A DNA stretch of 11,770 nt. Source: Candidatus Hydrogenedens sp. Its GTDB lineage: Bacteria; Hydrogenedentota; Hydrogenedentia; Hydrogenedentales; Hydrogenedentaceae. Where the stretch lies: positions 1-11,770 of the forward strand of contig DAOSUS010000092.1 of NCBI GenBank assembly GCA_035378955.1, in the 5' to 3' direction. Under the pieces are notes generated by a model that was not told where the DNA came from, did not search any database, and was given only the letters and a program-made list of their open reading frames with translations. Shown here in pieces: positions 1 through 7,250 of the stretch. The position numbers and the translations under genes are program-made. The first letter of the stretch is position 1. Each line of letters opens with the position of its first letter.

Positions 1-29
1 TTTGTTTTTAATTTATTTTTCTCAATCAT
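1..29 (-). CDS. higA: Start of HigA-like antitoxin gene (partial, runs off the window)
   Basis: An ATG at 29 to 27 is preceded seven bases upstream by GGAG (40 to 37), and that GGAG directly follows the toxin stop codon. The nine visible codons read MIEKNKLKT. In HigB-type modules the antitoxin, an Xre-family helix-turn-helix protein, lies downstream of the toxin, and such proteins often begin with a short Lys/Asn-rich stretch before the HPGE motif. The spacing and order therefore suggest the HigA partner, translated together with the toxin. No DNA-binding domain is visible in the window, so the call rests on context. Confidence 0.55.
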
Positions 30-40
30 TTTTGTACTCC

Positions 41-373
41 TTAGTGATAATCTACAATCTCTAATATTTCAACTATGGTAATTTCTGAATATATCAACAT
101 ACCATCATCGTTTATAGGTAAAGGATCATTCCCAGGTTTATATATAAGCCTATATGGTTGTACTAAATCACATGCAAATTGACCGTTTCTATCTCCTGTT
201 AAAGGATGATGTTTACCTGGCAACTTCATAAGGATTTCTAAATTTTCAGCGCATTTTATATCATCTATTCTCTGCATAATTTTATCAGCCATTTTAGTTC
301 CATATTTTTTTCTTATTTTATTTTTATCTTCTAATATCTTTCTTAACTTTTTATTATTTACATTTATATCCAT
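41..373 (-). CDS. higB: HigB-type toxin (RelE superfamily mRNA interferase)
   Basis: This is a 110-residue protein of the HigB / plasmid maintenance killer family (PF05015), whose members cut mRNA on the ribosome when their antitoxin is lost. The family signature lies in the second half: HPLTGDRNGQFACDLV at about 56 to 71, followed by PYRLIYKPG with its conserved Arg. The C-terminus IVEILEIVDYH matches the usual last strand, where a terminal His is typical. It is slightly longer than classical HigB (about 92) because of a loop at about 82 to 94 (GNDPLPINDDGML). The ATG at 373 fits the family, whose members commonly begin MDI or similar. Its stop is two bases from the antitoxin's Shine-Dalgarno, giving a higB-higA order. 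A strong promoter lies only four bases upstream of the start, so the transcript may be leaderless, although AAGG at 388 to 385 could act as a ribosome site on a longer message. Confidence 0.85.
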   Translation of the reverse strand: MDINVNNKKLRKILEDKNKIRKKYGTKMADKIMQRIDDIKCAENLEILMKLPGKHHPLTGDRNGQFACDLVQPYRLIYKPGNDPLPINDDGMLIYSEITIVEILEIVDYH

Positions 374-377
374 ATTA

Positions 378-406
378 AGTATACCTTATTAAAACAAAAA
401 AGTCAA
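378..406 (-). promoter_or_regulatory. Sigma-70-like promoter of the toxin-antitoxin operon
   Basis: On the minus strand TTGACT (406 to 401) is followed after 17 bp by TATACT (383 to 378); each box matches the consensus at five of six positions. The last base of the -10 box is only four bases from the toxin ATG (373), so transcription would be expected to begin at or just inside the start codon. Confidence 0.6.
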
Positions 407-410
407 AAAA

Positions 411-433
411 TTTTTAACACTATCTGTTAAAAA
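411..433. promoter_or_regulatory. Perfect inverted repeat upstream of the toxin promoter (candidate operator)
   Basis: TTTTTAACA (411 to 419) and TGTTAAAAA (425 to 433) are exact reverse complements around a five-base spacer. The element ends five bases upstream of the toxin promoter -35 box. A TAACA/TGTTA dyad is the kind of site an Xre-type antitoxin binds for autoregulation. A weak AT-rich hairpin with no function is the alternative; it does not look like a terminator because the stem is A/T only. Confidence 0.4.
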
Positions 434-635
434 AATTTATGAAATTCAGTTTTCGTGCATGTAAATTGAATAGCAATGTCTTATTCAGTAAAGTCATATG
501 AAAGGTATCTTCTTTGTTCCAACTCCATAAAATTTTGCCAAAACGCTTATAAGCATAACTTGATTGCATCGAATATTGTAAATTATATTCGTTATATCCT
601 ATACACTAATAACTACATTTCCTTCAACATCATTT

Positions 636-2171
636 TCATTGTTCCTTGTCCAAATCTATTTTTGCCAAATTTTCAAGAATAAGTTTATTAAGCCTTTCCT
701 CCTCTTTCAATTGCACTATAAACTCAGCTTTTAGCTGGGTAAATCGTTCTTCAAAATCAAAATCATCCTCTTCATCAGGAAGCCCAACATACCTACCGGG
801 AGTTAAGACATAATCTAAATTTTTTACCTCCTCTAAAGATGCAGACTTGCAAAAACCTGCCACATCCTGATAATTTCCATCGCTACCTTTTTGCCATTCG
901 TGGTAAGTATCTGCAATCTTTCGTATGTCTTCAGGTCTTAAAACCCTTGTTCTTCTGTTTATAAGTTCTCCCATATCGCGGGCATCTATAAAAAGAATCT
1001 GACCTTTTCTCTTCTTATTTCTATTGATAAACCACAAACAAGCAGGGATTCCAGTATTTAAAAACAATTTGGCAGGCAAATTTACTATACATTCTACTAA
1101 ATCAGCCTCTATCAAGTTTTTTCTAATCTCATACTCTTCTTTTGTTTTCGAAGTTAAAGAACCTTTGGCAAGAACAAACCCCGCCTTACCTTTGATGTTT
1201 AAATGATGAACAAAGTGCTGAATCCATGCATAGTTCGCATTTCCTGTTGGTGGTATGCCATATTTCCATCGGACATCTTTTCGGAGCAACTCACCGCTCC
1301 AATCGCTATCGTTAAAAGGCGGATTGGCAATAACAAAATCGGCTTTTAAGTCTTTGTGAGCATCGTTCAAAAACGAACCTTCAGGATTCCACTTCACTTG
1401 CGATGCATCAATCCCTCTAATGGCAAGGTTCATTTTGCAAAGTCGCCAGGTTGTCTGGTTGCTTTCCTGACCATAGATGGAAATATCATTAATTCTTCCC
1501 TGATGCTCTTGTACAAATTTTTCAGATTGAACAAACATACCCCCAGAGCCACAGCAAGGGTCAAAAACTCTGCCTCTATAAGGTTCAAGCATTTCTACCA
1601 AAAGTTCAACAACGCTTCTCGGTGTGTAGAATTGCCCGCCCTTTTTCCCTTCTGCCAAAGCAAACTGACCTAAAAAATACTCAAACACATGCCCTAATAT
1701 ATCAGCGCTTCTTTCCTTGGCTTGGTCAAAAGCAATGTTGCTAAAAAGATCGATTAGCCCGCCAAGGCTAATGGGGTCAATATTCCCTCTTGCGTAAACC
1801 TTCGGCAGCACTCCTTTTAGCGATGGATTTTCTTTTTCGATTAACTCCATCGATTCATCAAGTATTTTCCCTATTCCCGGTTTTTTGGCATTTTCTTTTA
1901 GATGTTGCCATCTCGCATTGGTTGGAACATAAAAGACATTTTCGGCTCTGTACTCATCTATATCTTCCGGGTCGGCACCGGCATAGTCCCCTTCACCTTT
2001 TTTCAACTTCTCGTATAAGTTTTCAAAGGCATCCGAAATATAGCGAAGGAAAACAAGTCCCAGCACTACATGTTTATATTCCGCCGCATCGATATTTTTT
2101 CTCAATTTATCTGCGGCTTTCCAGAGTTGTTGTTCAAATGATTCTGTTGTATTATTATTCTTTTTTGCCAT
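636..2171 (-). CDS. hsdM: Type I restriction-modification system, DNA methyltransferase subunit (N6-adenine)
   Basis: This 511-residue HsdM is close to the usual family length (about 490 to 530). It would transfer a methyl group from S-adenosylmethionine to adenine N6 in a complex with a specificity subunit. The N-terminal helical HsdM domain covers about 10 to 145 (SFEQQLWKAADKLR near its start). The methylase core covers about 150 to 420: GGQFYTP at 178 to 184, the SAM-binding motif I DPCCGSGGMF at 204 to 213, and the catalytic motif IV NPPF at 283 to 286. Residues 470 to 505 are charged and probably form a coiled coil. The start is ATG at 2171, with GGAG eight bases upstream; a TTG two codons earlier is a poorer choice. 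No hsdS or hsdR lies on either side: downstream there are 262 bases with no gene before the toxin, and upstream a gap of about 730 bases. The gene is therefore orphaned within this window. All catalytic motifs are intact, so the enzyme itself looks functional. Confidence 0.95.
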   Translation of the reverse strand: MAKKNNNTTESFEQQLWKAADKLRKNIDAAEYKHVVLGLVFLRYISDAFENLYEKLKKGEGDYAGADPEDIDEYRAENVFYVPTNARWQHLKENAKKPGIGKILDESMELIEKENPSLKGVLPKVYARGNIDPISLGGLIDLFSNIAFDQAKERSADILGHVFEYFLGQFALAEGKKGGQFYTPRSVVELLVEMLEPYRGRVFDPCCGSGGMFVQSEKFVQEHQGRINDISIYGQESNQTTWRLCKMNLAIRGIDASQVKWNPEGSFLNDAHKDLKADFVIANPPFNDSDWSGELLRKDVRWKYGIPPTGNANYAWIQHFVHHLNIKGKAGFVLAKGSLTSKTKEEYEIRKNLIEADLVECIVNLPAKLFLNTGIPACLWFINRNKKRKGQILFIDARDMGELINRRTRVLRPEDIRKIADTYHEWQKGSDGNYQDVAGFCKSASLEEVKNLDYVLTPGRYVGLPDEEDDFDFEERFTQLKAEFIVQLKEEERLNKLILENLAKIDLDKEQ

Positions 2172-2179
2172 AATCAAAA

Positions 2180-2183
2180 CTCC
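2180..2183 (-). promoter_or_regulatory. Ribosome binding site that sets the hsdM start
   Basis: GGAG on the minus strand sits eight bases before the ATG at 2171 and only two before the in-frame TTG at 2177. It supports starting the protein at MAKK rather than two codons earlier. Confidence 0.6.
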
Positions 2184-2217
2184 ATAAAAATATCTTTAAT
2201 TTTAGGATAGTAATTCA

Positions 2218-2245
2218 ATTTTATACACATCAACCATTTTGTCAG
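2218..2245 (-). promoter_or_regulatory. Candidate sigma-70-like promoter of hsdM
   Basis: On the minus strand CTGACA (2245 to 2240) is followed after 16 bp by TAAAAT (2223 to 2218); each box is one base off consensus. Transcription would begin near 2211, giving a leader of about 40 bases before the ATG at 2171. This is a pattern match in AT-rich DNA, so chance is possible. Confidence 0.4.
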
Positions 2246-2333
2246 TTTTTTGCCTGGTTTTTTCTTTCGGTTTTATTTTGTTGACCTTTTCATAAATATC
2301 ATTCACAATTACCATCATTTTATATAACAATAT

Positions 2334-2394
2334 GCGGATAAAGGAAATTATCGAAAGCAAATTTGGAAAAATATTGAATTTCCCTCTTATCCGC
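2334..2394. repeat. Imperfect inverted repeat with 15-base arms
   Basis: GCGGATAA (2334 to 2341) then GGAAATT (2343 to 2349) are matched in reverse complement by AATTTCC (2377 to 2383) then TTATCCGC (2387 to 2394). One extra base interrupts the left arm and three interrupt the right. The 27-base loop is AT-rich. The right arm is followed by TTTT, so the element could act as a terminator for plus-strand transcripts, or be the remains of a small mobile repeat. No plus-strand gene lies just before it. Confidence 0.55.
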
Positions 2395-2821
2395 TTTTAG
2401 CCGAAGTAATGGTTTTAATCTCAATAACACATAAACGATTTTCTAACAATGTGAACAACTATACAGTGTTTGCTTGATATTGCATTAAATGATACACTAA
2501 ACACATAAAGCATTAATAAGGTGCTATCTATGCCCCCGATACATACAACAACTTTTTCTTTAGAAATTAAAATATAATTATGAAATATCAAACGATAAAA
2601 AATCAATATAAAAGGCAAGAACAAGTTTGTCAATAGAGTAAAACCGTATTTAGCATATTCAGAGAAAGAATAAAGAATATAATAGATAAAAAACCTACCG
2701 CTTAAATCCCTTACCTATGCCCTATCCGTGAATAACTAAATTAAATTATCATTGATAGGCTCAATGGCGTAAAATTGAGGTTTATGGATTATTTTATAGT
2801 AGCGAATGAAATTTGGAGAGG

Positions 2822-2851
2822 TTGCGAAGTTTCTTCCTCTTTGAATACAAT
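2822..2851 (+). promoter_or_regulatory. Candidate promoter of the menF-menD operon
   Basis: TTGCGA (2822 to 2827) is followed after 18 bp by TACAAT (2846 to 2851). The -10 box is one base off consensus and the -35 box two. Initiation would fall near 2858, leaving a leader of about 50 bases before the GTG start at 2911. This is a pattern match only. Confidence 0.3.
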
Positions 2852-2910
2852 CTAATATGTTTTTCTTTTAATTACAACAAAAAACACAGATGAATTTGTA
2901 AGAGTTTCCG

Positions 2911-4350
2911 GTGTCTTCTCATTTGCTAACATCTCAAATAAAGTGGGAACTGTCCTATTCCCTCCTGAAAAAAGTTTTAAAGGTAGTCTCTTCTCGTTGT
3001 ATTCCTGAAGGGAAGATTGGGTATGTCCGTGTGGTTGTTGATACTCCTTGCAATCTTCTGGATGAGTTGTCTTCTATTCAAGGGGTAGGGCGGTATTATT
3101 GGGCTTCAAGAGATGAACCCTGGGAAATGGCAGGTTGGGGTGAAGCAGATGTTATCGTAGCCGATGAAGAAATTTATGATTTTTCATACGCTTCCGTTAT
3201 TGAAAAAATTTTAGACCGATTATCTTACGATTACTCTACAGTTCGATATTATGGAGGATTTAAGTTTCTCCCTCTGGACAATCGTGGAAAACGATGGAAA
3301 TCGTTTCGTGCCTTTCGCTTTGTTGTCCCGCGAGTTGAATTACTGCGAACAGATACAGAAACGCATCTTATAGCCCATGTTATGGGAGGAGATATAGACG
3401 GCGGAATGAAACAAATCGCCGCTATACTCGATAATCTTGATTTATGGATTCGAGGAGGTGTTCCCGAAGAAAAGGAACAGGAACCTATTCATTTCCATCA
3501 CCGATTGGACTGTCCATCAAAAATGGAATGGGTAGAACTTATACAACGCACTTTATCGGAAATAGGTGCCGGTGTATTTGATAAAGTAGTTTTAGCGAGA
3601 GAAACTACTTTTGAAGCCAATCGTAGGATTGACCCAGTTCTTCTTTTGAAGTCCATGGCTGAAAAATACAAGCATTGTTACCGCTTTTGCTTTAATCCTA
3701 TACCGGAAAGAGGTTTCATTGGACTATCCCCGGAACGCCTTTATAAAAGATTAAGCACATACATTGAAACAGAGGCATTGGCTGGAACCGTCGCACGAGG
3801 TAAAGAAACAAAGGAAGATGAATACTTAAAATCTTCATTAATGAACAATATCAAAGAACGCAGAGAACATGAAATCGTTGTGGATATGTTAAAGACAAAC
3901 ATGGAACGATTGTGCTCCACTTATGAATATGATGAACATCCTAAAATAATTTCTTTGCCCACTGTGCATCATCTCTACACCCATTTTAAGGGGATACTGC
4001 ATCCTGCCGTGGAGGATGAAGAAATTCTGGAACAATTACACCCTACACCGGCTATCGGTGGCTATCCGCGCGGTTCTGCGTTAGAATGGATTAAACGGGA
4101 AGAGCCATTAGACCGAGGCGTTTATTCAGGACCGGTTGGTTGGATTTCGTTCAGTTCGGCAGAATTTTGTGTGGGAATTCGCTCTGCACTATTGCAAGGG
4201 GATAAAATATCTTTATATTCCGGAGCGGGAATTGTTAAGGGTTCTCAACCCGAAGCGGAATGGAATGAACTGGAATATAAAATTATGGGTTATTTAAATG
4301 TATTAACCCAAAGTAATCCCTATAAGCAGGACATCGGAGGAGAAAAATGA
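2911..4350 (+). CDS. menF: Isochorismate synthase (menaquinone biosynthesis)
   Basis: This 479-residue protein belongs to the chorismate-binding family (MenF/EntC). It converts chorismate to isochorismate, the entry step of the classical menaquinone pathway, in the cytoplasm with Mg2+. The N-terminal part (about 1 to 200) is the variable domain; the chorismate-utilising core runs from about 205 to 465. KVVLAR at 225 to 230 carries the lysine equivalent to the MenF general base, and ETEALAGT at 286 to 293 carries the glutamate of the general acid. REHEIV at 318 to 323, HPTPAIGGYP at 377 to 386, YSGPVGW at 405 to 411 and the acidic EAEWNELE at 448 to 455 complete the active site and metal site. 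The start is GTG at 2911, because an in-frame stop (2899 to 2901) lies just upstream; the ribosome site is weak (AAGAG). The stop overlaps menD, so the two are co-translated. The pairing with menD favours menaquinone over siderophore synthesis (entC). Confidence 0.95.
   Translation: MSSHLLTSQIKWELSYSLLKKVLKVVSSRCIPEGKIGYVRVVVDTPCNLLDELSSIQGVGRYYWASRDEPWEMAGWGEADVIVADEEIYDFSYASVIEKILDRLSYDYSTVRYYGGFKFLPLDNRGKRWKSFRAFRFVVPRVELLRTDTETHLIAHVMGGDIDGGMKQIAAILDNLDLWIRGGVPEEKEQEPIHFHHRLDCPSKMEWVELIQRTLSEIGAGVFDKVVLARETTFEANRRIDPVLLLKSMAEKYKHCYRFCFNPIPERGFIGLSPERLYKRLSTYIETEALAGTVARGKETKEDEYLKSSLMNNIKERREHEIVVDMLKTNMERLCSTYEYDEHPKIISLPTVHHLYTHFKGILHPAVEDEEILEQLHPTPAIGGYPRGSALEWIKREEPLDRGVYSGPVGWISFSSAEFCVGIRSALLQGDKISLYSGAGIVKGSQPEAEWNELEYKIMGYLNVLTQSNPYKQDIGGEK
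4336..4342 (+). promoter_or_regulatory. Strong ribosome binding site of menD inside the end of menF
   Basis: GGAGGAG lies within the last codons of menF, four bases before the menD ATG at 4347. It fixes the menD start and, with the ATGA overlap, indicates translational coupling. Confidence 0.75.
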
Positions 4351-6131
4351 CTTCTATCATCCCATCACCCAATATGAACCATTTATGGGCAAGATTATTG
4401 GTTGAAGAACTATATCGAAACGGTGTACATGGTTTCTGCATTTCCCCAGGGTCTCGTTCTACTCCTTTGGCTCTGGCTGTTTCCCGTCAAAAGGAGATTG
4501 TTCATCATATTCATGTAGATGAACGCGGTATGGGCTTTTATGCATTAAATTGGGCAAAAGCCGTAGGAAAGCCCATTGCTCTAATCTGCACATCCGGGAC
4601 AGCCGTGGCCAATTATTTTCCACCTGTAGTTGAAGCATCTTTGTCGCGAGTACCTTTAATTATACTTACTGCAGACCGTCCTCCCGAACTTTTGCAATGT
4701 GGAGCCAATCAGGCTATTGAACAATCCGATATTTTTGGTAATTATGTCCGCTGGTCGTTTACTCTGCCCTGTCCGGATTCCGCCATTACTCCCACCGTTA
4801 TATTAACGACCGCCGGACATGCTGTCTATCAGGCTTGTCGGGCTCCTGCAGGACCTGTGCATATTAATTGTATGTTTCGCGAACCTTTAGAACCCATCGA
4901 AATAGAAGGGGATATTCCTGAAGATTATACACAACCTATTGATAACTGGTTGTCTAATAAAAAACCTTTTACACGCTGGAATTTACCCGAACACAGACTT
5001 ACGACAGAACAGGAAATCTTTGTCCTTGATAAAATAGAAACGGTTCGAGAAGGACTTCTTGTAATAGGCGAGTTACGCAAAGAACAGGAAATCAAATCTG
5101 CTTACAATCTTGCTCAATCCTTGCACTGGCCTGTGTTTCCAGATGTCACTTCTGGCTTACGGTTAGGCAACAAAACAGATTTTTCAGTCCCTTATTATGA
5201 CCAGATGCTCCTTCTTCCTGAATTTTCTGAAAAGTTCAATCCGAAGTTTATACTCCATATTGGTGGCACTATTACTTCCAAACGGCTTCTTGAATTTCTG
5301 GAAAAGAGACGACCTGATTATATGCTGGTAACCGACCACCCCCTACGAACGGACCCCATACATCGGGTTACCTATCGCTTTGAAACAGATTTAAGTTCTT
5401 TCTCCTCATGGTTATCTCCTGCTATGCGACGACGGGATGTTTATCCCTGGGGATTAGAGACGGTAGAATGGTCTCAAAAATTAGAGCAGGTTATAGACAC
5501 ATGGGCGGAAAAACAGGAAGAACTTAATGAAATTACAGTAGCTCGATATATATCCCAATGGAAACCTGCAGAATCGGATTTATTTTTGGGGAATAGCATG
5601 CCTATTCGTGATGCGGATATGTATGGTTCCATTAACGGCACAGGGGGATTGGTCTTTGCCAACCGTGGAGCCAGTGGAATAGATGGCACAATCGCAAGTT
5701 CCGCAGGTTTCTCCTTTGCCCGCAAGCGAATGGTTACCGCTGTTATCGGGGATTTATCCGCTCTTCATGACCTCAATTCTATATCCTTACTATCCAGCGA
5801 GGGTGTAAAGGTAATATTAATTATTATCAACAACGATGGCGGTGGAATTTTTTCTTTCCTGCCTATTTCTGCATATCCCGAAACATTTGAAAGATACTTT
5901 GGTGTGCCTCACGGCTATAATTTCGGAAATGTTGCCAAAATGTTTGGTATTGACTATTCTATCGTTCAAACGCCTAACGAACTGAAAAAGACCTACCAAA
6001 ATACTCTTAAAAAAGGTGTTTCGAAAATTATCGAAGTTTCAACCAATCGCCCTGAAAACTTAAAACTCCACAAAGAATTACAAAACCAGATTAGAAAAGA
6101 ACTCATAAAACTCATTCAGAAAAACCCCTGA
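4347..6131 (+). CDS. menD: SEPHCHC synthase (2-succinyl-5-enolpyruvyl-6-hydroxy-3-cyclohexene-1-carboxylate synthase)
   Basis: This 594-residue, thiamine-diphosphate-dependent enzyme joins 2-oxoglutarate (with loss of CO2) to isochorismate, the second step of classical menaquinone synthesis. The N-terminal pyrimidine-binding domain shows SPGSRSTP (33 to 40), VDERG with the catalytic glutamate at 59, TSGTA (82 to 86) and TADRPPEL (108 to 115). The C-terminal domain shows GNSMPIRD (415 to 422), NRGASGIDG (439 to 447), and the GD...NN cofactor and metal motif with GDL at 468 to 470 and NND at 495 to 497. Length and motif order are normal for the family. The gene overlaps menF by four bases (ATGA) and has an excellent ribosome site. 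The remaining men genes (menH, menC, menE, menB, menA) are not in the window; the next gene appears to have its own promoter. Confidence 0.96.
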   Translation: MTSIIPSPNMNHLWARLLVEELYRNGVHGFCISPGSRSTPLALAVSRQKEIVHHIHVDERGMGFYALNWAKAVGKPIALICTSGTAVANYFPPVVEASLSRVPLIILTADRPPELLQCGANQAIEQSDIFGNYVRWSFTLPCPDSAITPTVILTTAGHAVYQACRAPAGPVHINCMFREPLEPIEIEGDIPEDYTQPIDNWLSNKKPFTRWNLPEHRLTTEQEIFVLDKIETVREGLLVIGELRKEQEIKSAYNLAQSLHWPVFPDVTSGLRLGNKTDFSVPYYDQMLLLPEFSEKFNPKFILHIGGTITSKRLLEFLEKRRPDYMLVTDHPLRTDPIHRVTYRFETDLSSFSSWLSPAMRRRDVYPWGLETVEWSQKLEQVIDTWAEKQEELNEITVARYISQWKPAESDLFLGNSMPIRDADMYGSINGTGGLVFANRGASGIDGTIASSAGFSFARKRMVTAVIGDLSALHDLNSISLLSSEGVKVILIIINNDGGGIFSFLPISAYPETFERYFGVPHGYNFGNVAKMFGIDYSIVQTPNELKKTYQNTLKKGVSKIIEVSTNRPENLKLHKELQNQIRKELIKLIQKNP

Positions 6132-6214
6132 ATACCTTCATTTCAATTATTCCCCATTACAGATGTGCGGATGAAAAAATACCATCCCCATCATTCATCT
6201 TTGCCTTTTTAGTT

Positions 6215-6243
6215 TTGCAACTCCAATGGAAATCATTTAAAAT
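6215..6243 (+). promoter_or_regulatory. Candidate promoter of the Tat-signal isomerase-like gene
   Basis: TTGCAA (6215 to 6220), 17 bp, then TAAAAT (6238 to 6243). Initiation would fall near 6250, about 47 bases before the ATG at 6297. It suggests the gene is transcribed independently of menFD, which ends 165 bases upstream. Confidence 0.4.
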
Positions 6244-6296
6244 CTATGAAACTACAATTTCTCCAAAAGAAACTTATTTATTGAAAGGAAAACAAA

Positions 6297-7205
6297 ATGA
6301 TAACAAGTGATGATTTATCTCGTAGAAGATTTTTATATGCCAGCGGTTCCTTTGTCTTAGGTTCTACCTTACTTCAGAAAGGGCTTCTGGCACAATCGGG
6401 AAACAATACCTATCCCCGTTTAAAAAAAGCCGTTCAGTGGAACAATCTCCCGAAAAATTTATCCGAATTAGACCGTTGCAAATTAGCCAAAGATGTAGGT
6501 TTTGATGGTATTGAGATACCTCCCTTTACAGATGATAATGAAGCCAATAAAGTTTTGGAATCGGCACAAAAAAATCAATTGGAAATTCATTCCATCATTT
6601 ACGGCGGTTGGGACAAACCTCTATCCCATCCCAGTCCTTCTGTTGTAGAGGAAGGGAAGCAACGGATTAGCAATGCATTAGAATTAGCAAAACGCGTTGG
6701 AGCCAGCACTGTATTATTAGTCCCTGCAGTTGTTAATGAACAGGTTCGCTATCAAGAAGCATGGGAACGCTCCCAACAACATATTCGCGAATTAATTCCT
6801 GTGGCAGAAAAAAATCAGGTTATTATCGCTGTGGAAAATGTCTGGAACAAATTCCTTTTAAGTCCCTTGGAATTTCGTCAATACATTGATGAAATAAACA
6901 GTCCTTTTGTCCGTGCGTATTTCGATATGGCAAATGTCGTTATATTCGGTTATCCGCAAGATTGGATACGAACCTTAGGCAATCGCATTGTAAAACTCCA
7001 CATAAAAGACTTTAAACGAAATGGCTATCAATGGTGCAATTTGCCCTATGAAGGGGATATAGATTTTGCAGAAGTGCGATTAGCCTTAAACGAAGTCGGC
7101 TATACGGGTTGGGTTACAGAAGAATTTCCTGCCGGTGATGAAAATTACTTGAAAGAACTTTCCCGACGGATAGATTTATTTATTCAGGGAGCCAAGAAAG
7201 CATAG
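6297..7205 (+). CDS. Tat-exported sugar phosphate isomerase/epimerase-like protein (xylose isomerase-like TIM barrel)
   Basis: This 302-residue protein belongs to the AP-endonuclease-2 / xylose isomerase-like superfamily (PF01261). The N-terminus is a twin-arginine signal: SRRRFL at 8 to 13, a moderately hydrophobic stretch to about 30, and a likely cleavage site after LLA (32). It should therefore be exported folded, with its metal already bound. The barrel begins with KKAVQWNNLP (43 to 52). Metal-site residues of the family are recognisable: E180 in VENVW, D210 in YFDMAN, H235 in KLHIKD and E275/E276 in TEEFPAG. GFDGIEIP at 68 to 75 is the usual second strand. The ATG has AAAGGAAAA upstream. 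Substrate cannot be read from sequence; relatives isomerise or epimerise sugars or inositols, some as 3-keto-sugar enzymes. It converges with the DUF4855 gene, leaving only 45 bases between stops. Confidence 0.85.
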   Translation: MITSDDLSRRRFLYASGSFVLGSTLLQKGLLAQSGNNTYPRLKKAVQWNNLPKNLSELDRCKLAKDVGFDGIEIPPFTDDNEANKVLESAQKNQLEIHSIIYGGWDKPLSHPSPSVVEEGKQRISNALELAKRVGASTVLLVPAVVNEQVRYQEAWERSQQHIRELIPVAEKNQVIIAVENVWNKFLLSPLEFRQYIDEINSPFVRAYFDMANVVIFGYPQDWIRTLGNRIVKLHIKDFKRNGYQWCNLPYEGDIDFAEVRLALNEVGYTGWVTEEFPAGDENYLKELSRRIDLFIQGAKKA

Positions 7206-7250
7206 CTTGAATTGGTTTGTTAAAAAGGGTTTCTTGTCTATTTGAAGGTT

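Larger units (their letters stand above)
374..635. other. AT-rich spacer between hsdM and the toxin, no gene recognised
   Basis: No recognisable hsdS remnant or other gene was found in any minus-strand frame. The hsdM stop codon overlaps an ATG (ATGA), but that frame (639 to 613) closes after eight codons. One minus-strand frame stays open for roughly 50 codons starting at an ATG near 567, without any familiar motif. The toxin promoter and the inverted repeat at 411 to 433 lie at the left end. GCTTATAAGC at 545 to 554 is a perfect ten-base palindrome of unknown meaning. Confidence 0.5.
2172..2910. other. Long AT-rich intergenic region between divergent hsdM and menF
   Basis: About 740 bases separate the two divergent genes. 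The stretch is visibly richer in A and T than the men genes, has stops in most frames, and holds the hsdM promoter candidate, an imperfect inverted repeat at 2334 to 2394 and a menF promoter candidate. A 70-codon minus-strand open frame (2633 to 2421) has no ribosome site I can support. I see no tRNA or known riboswitch. It looks like the eroded boundary of an acquired segment, which is an inference. Confidence 0.5.

Noticed and set aside
545..554. GCTTATAAGC palindrome between hsdM and the toxin as an hsdM terminator
   Set aside because: There is no loop and no clear T-run after it on the minus strand; it is too short to form a terminator hairpin.
476..682. Plus-strand 68-codon open frame overlapping the end of hsdM
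   Set aside because: No ribosome site, no familiar motif, low-complexity AT-rich coding, and it overlaps a well-supported gene on the other strand.
6165..6190. Small hairpin GGATG / CATCC after menD as a terminator
   Set aside because: Only five pairs, modest G+C, and no T-run follows; support is insufficient.
7206..7250. Bidirectional terminator between the convergent genes
   Set aside because: No stem of useful length can be formed in these 45 bases.
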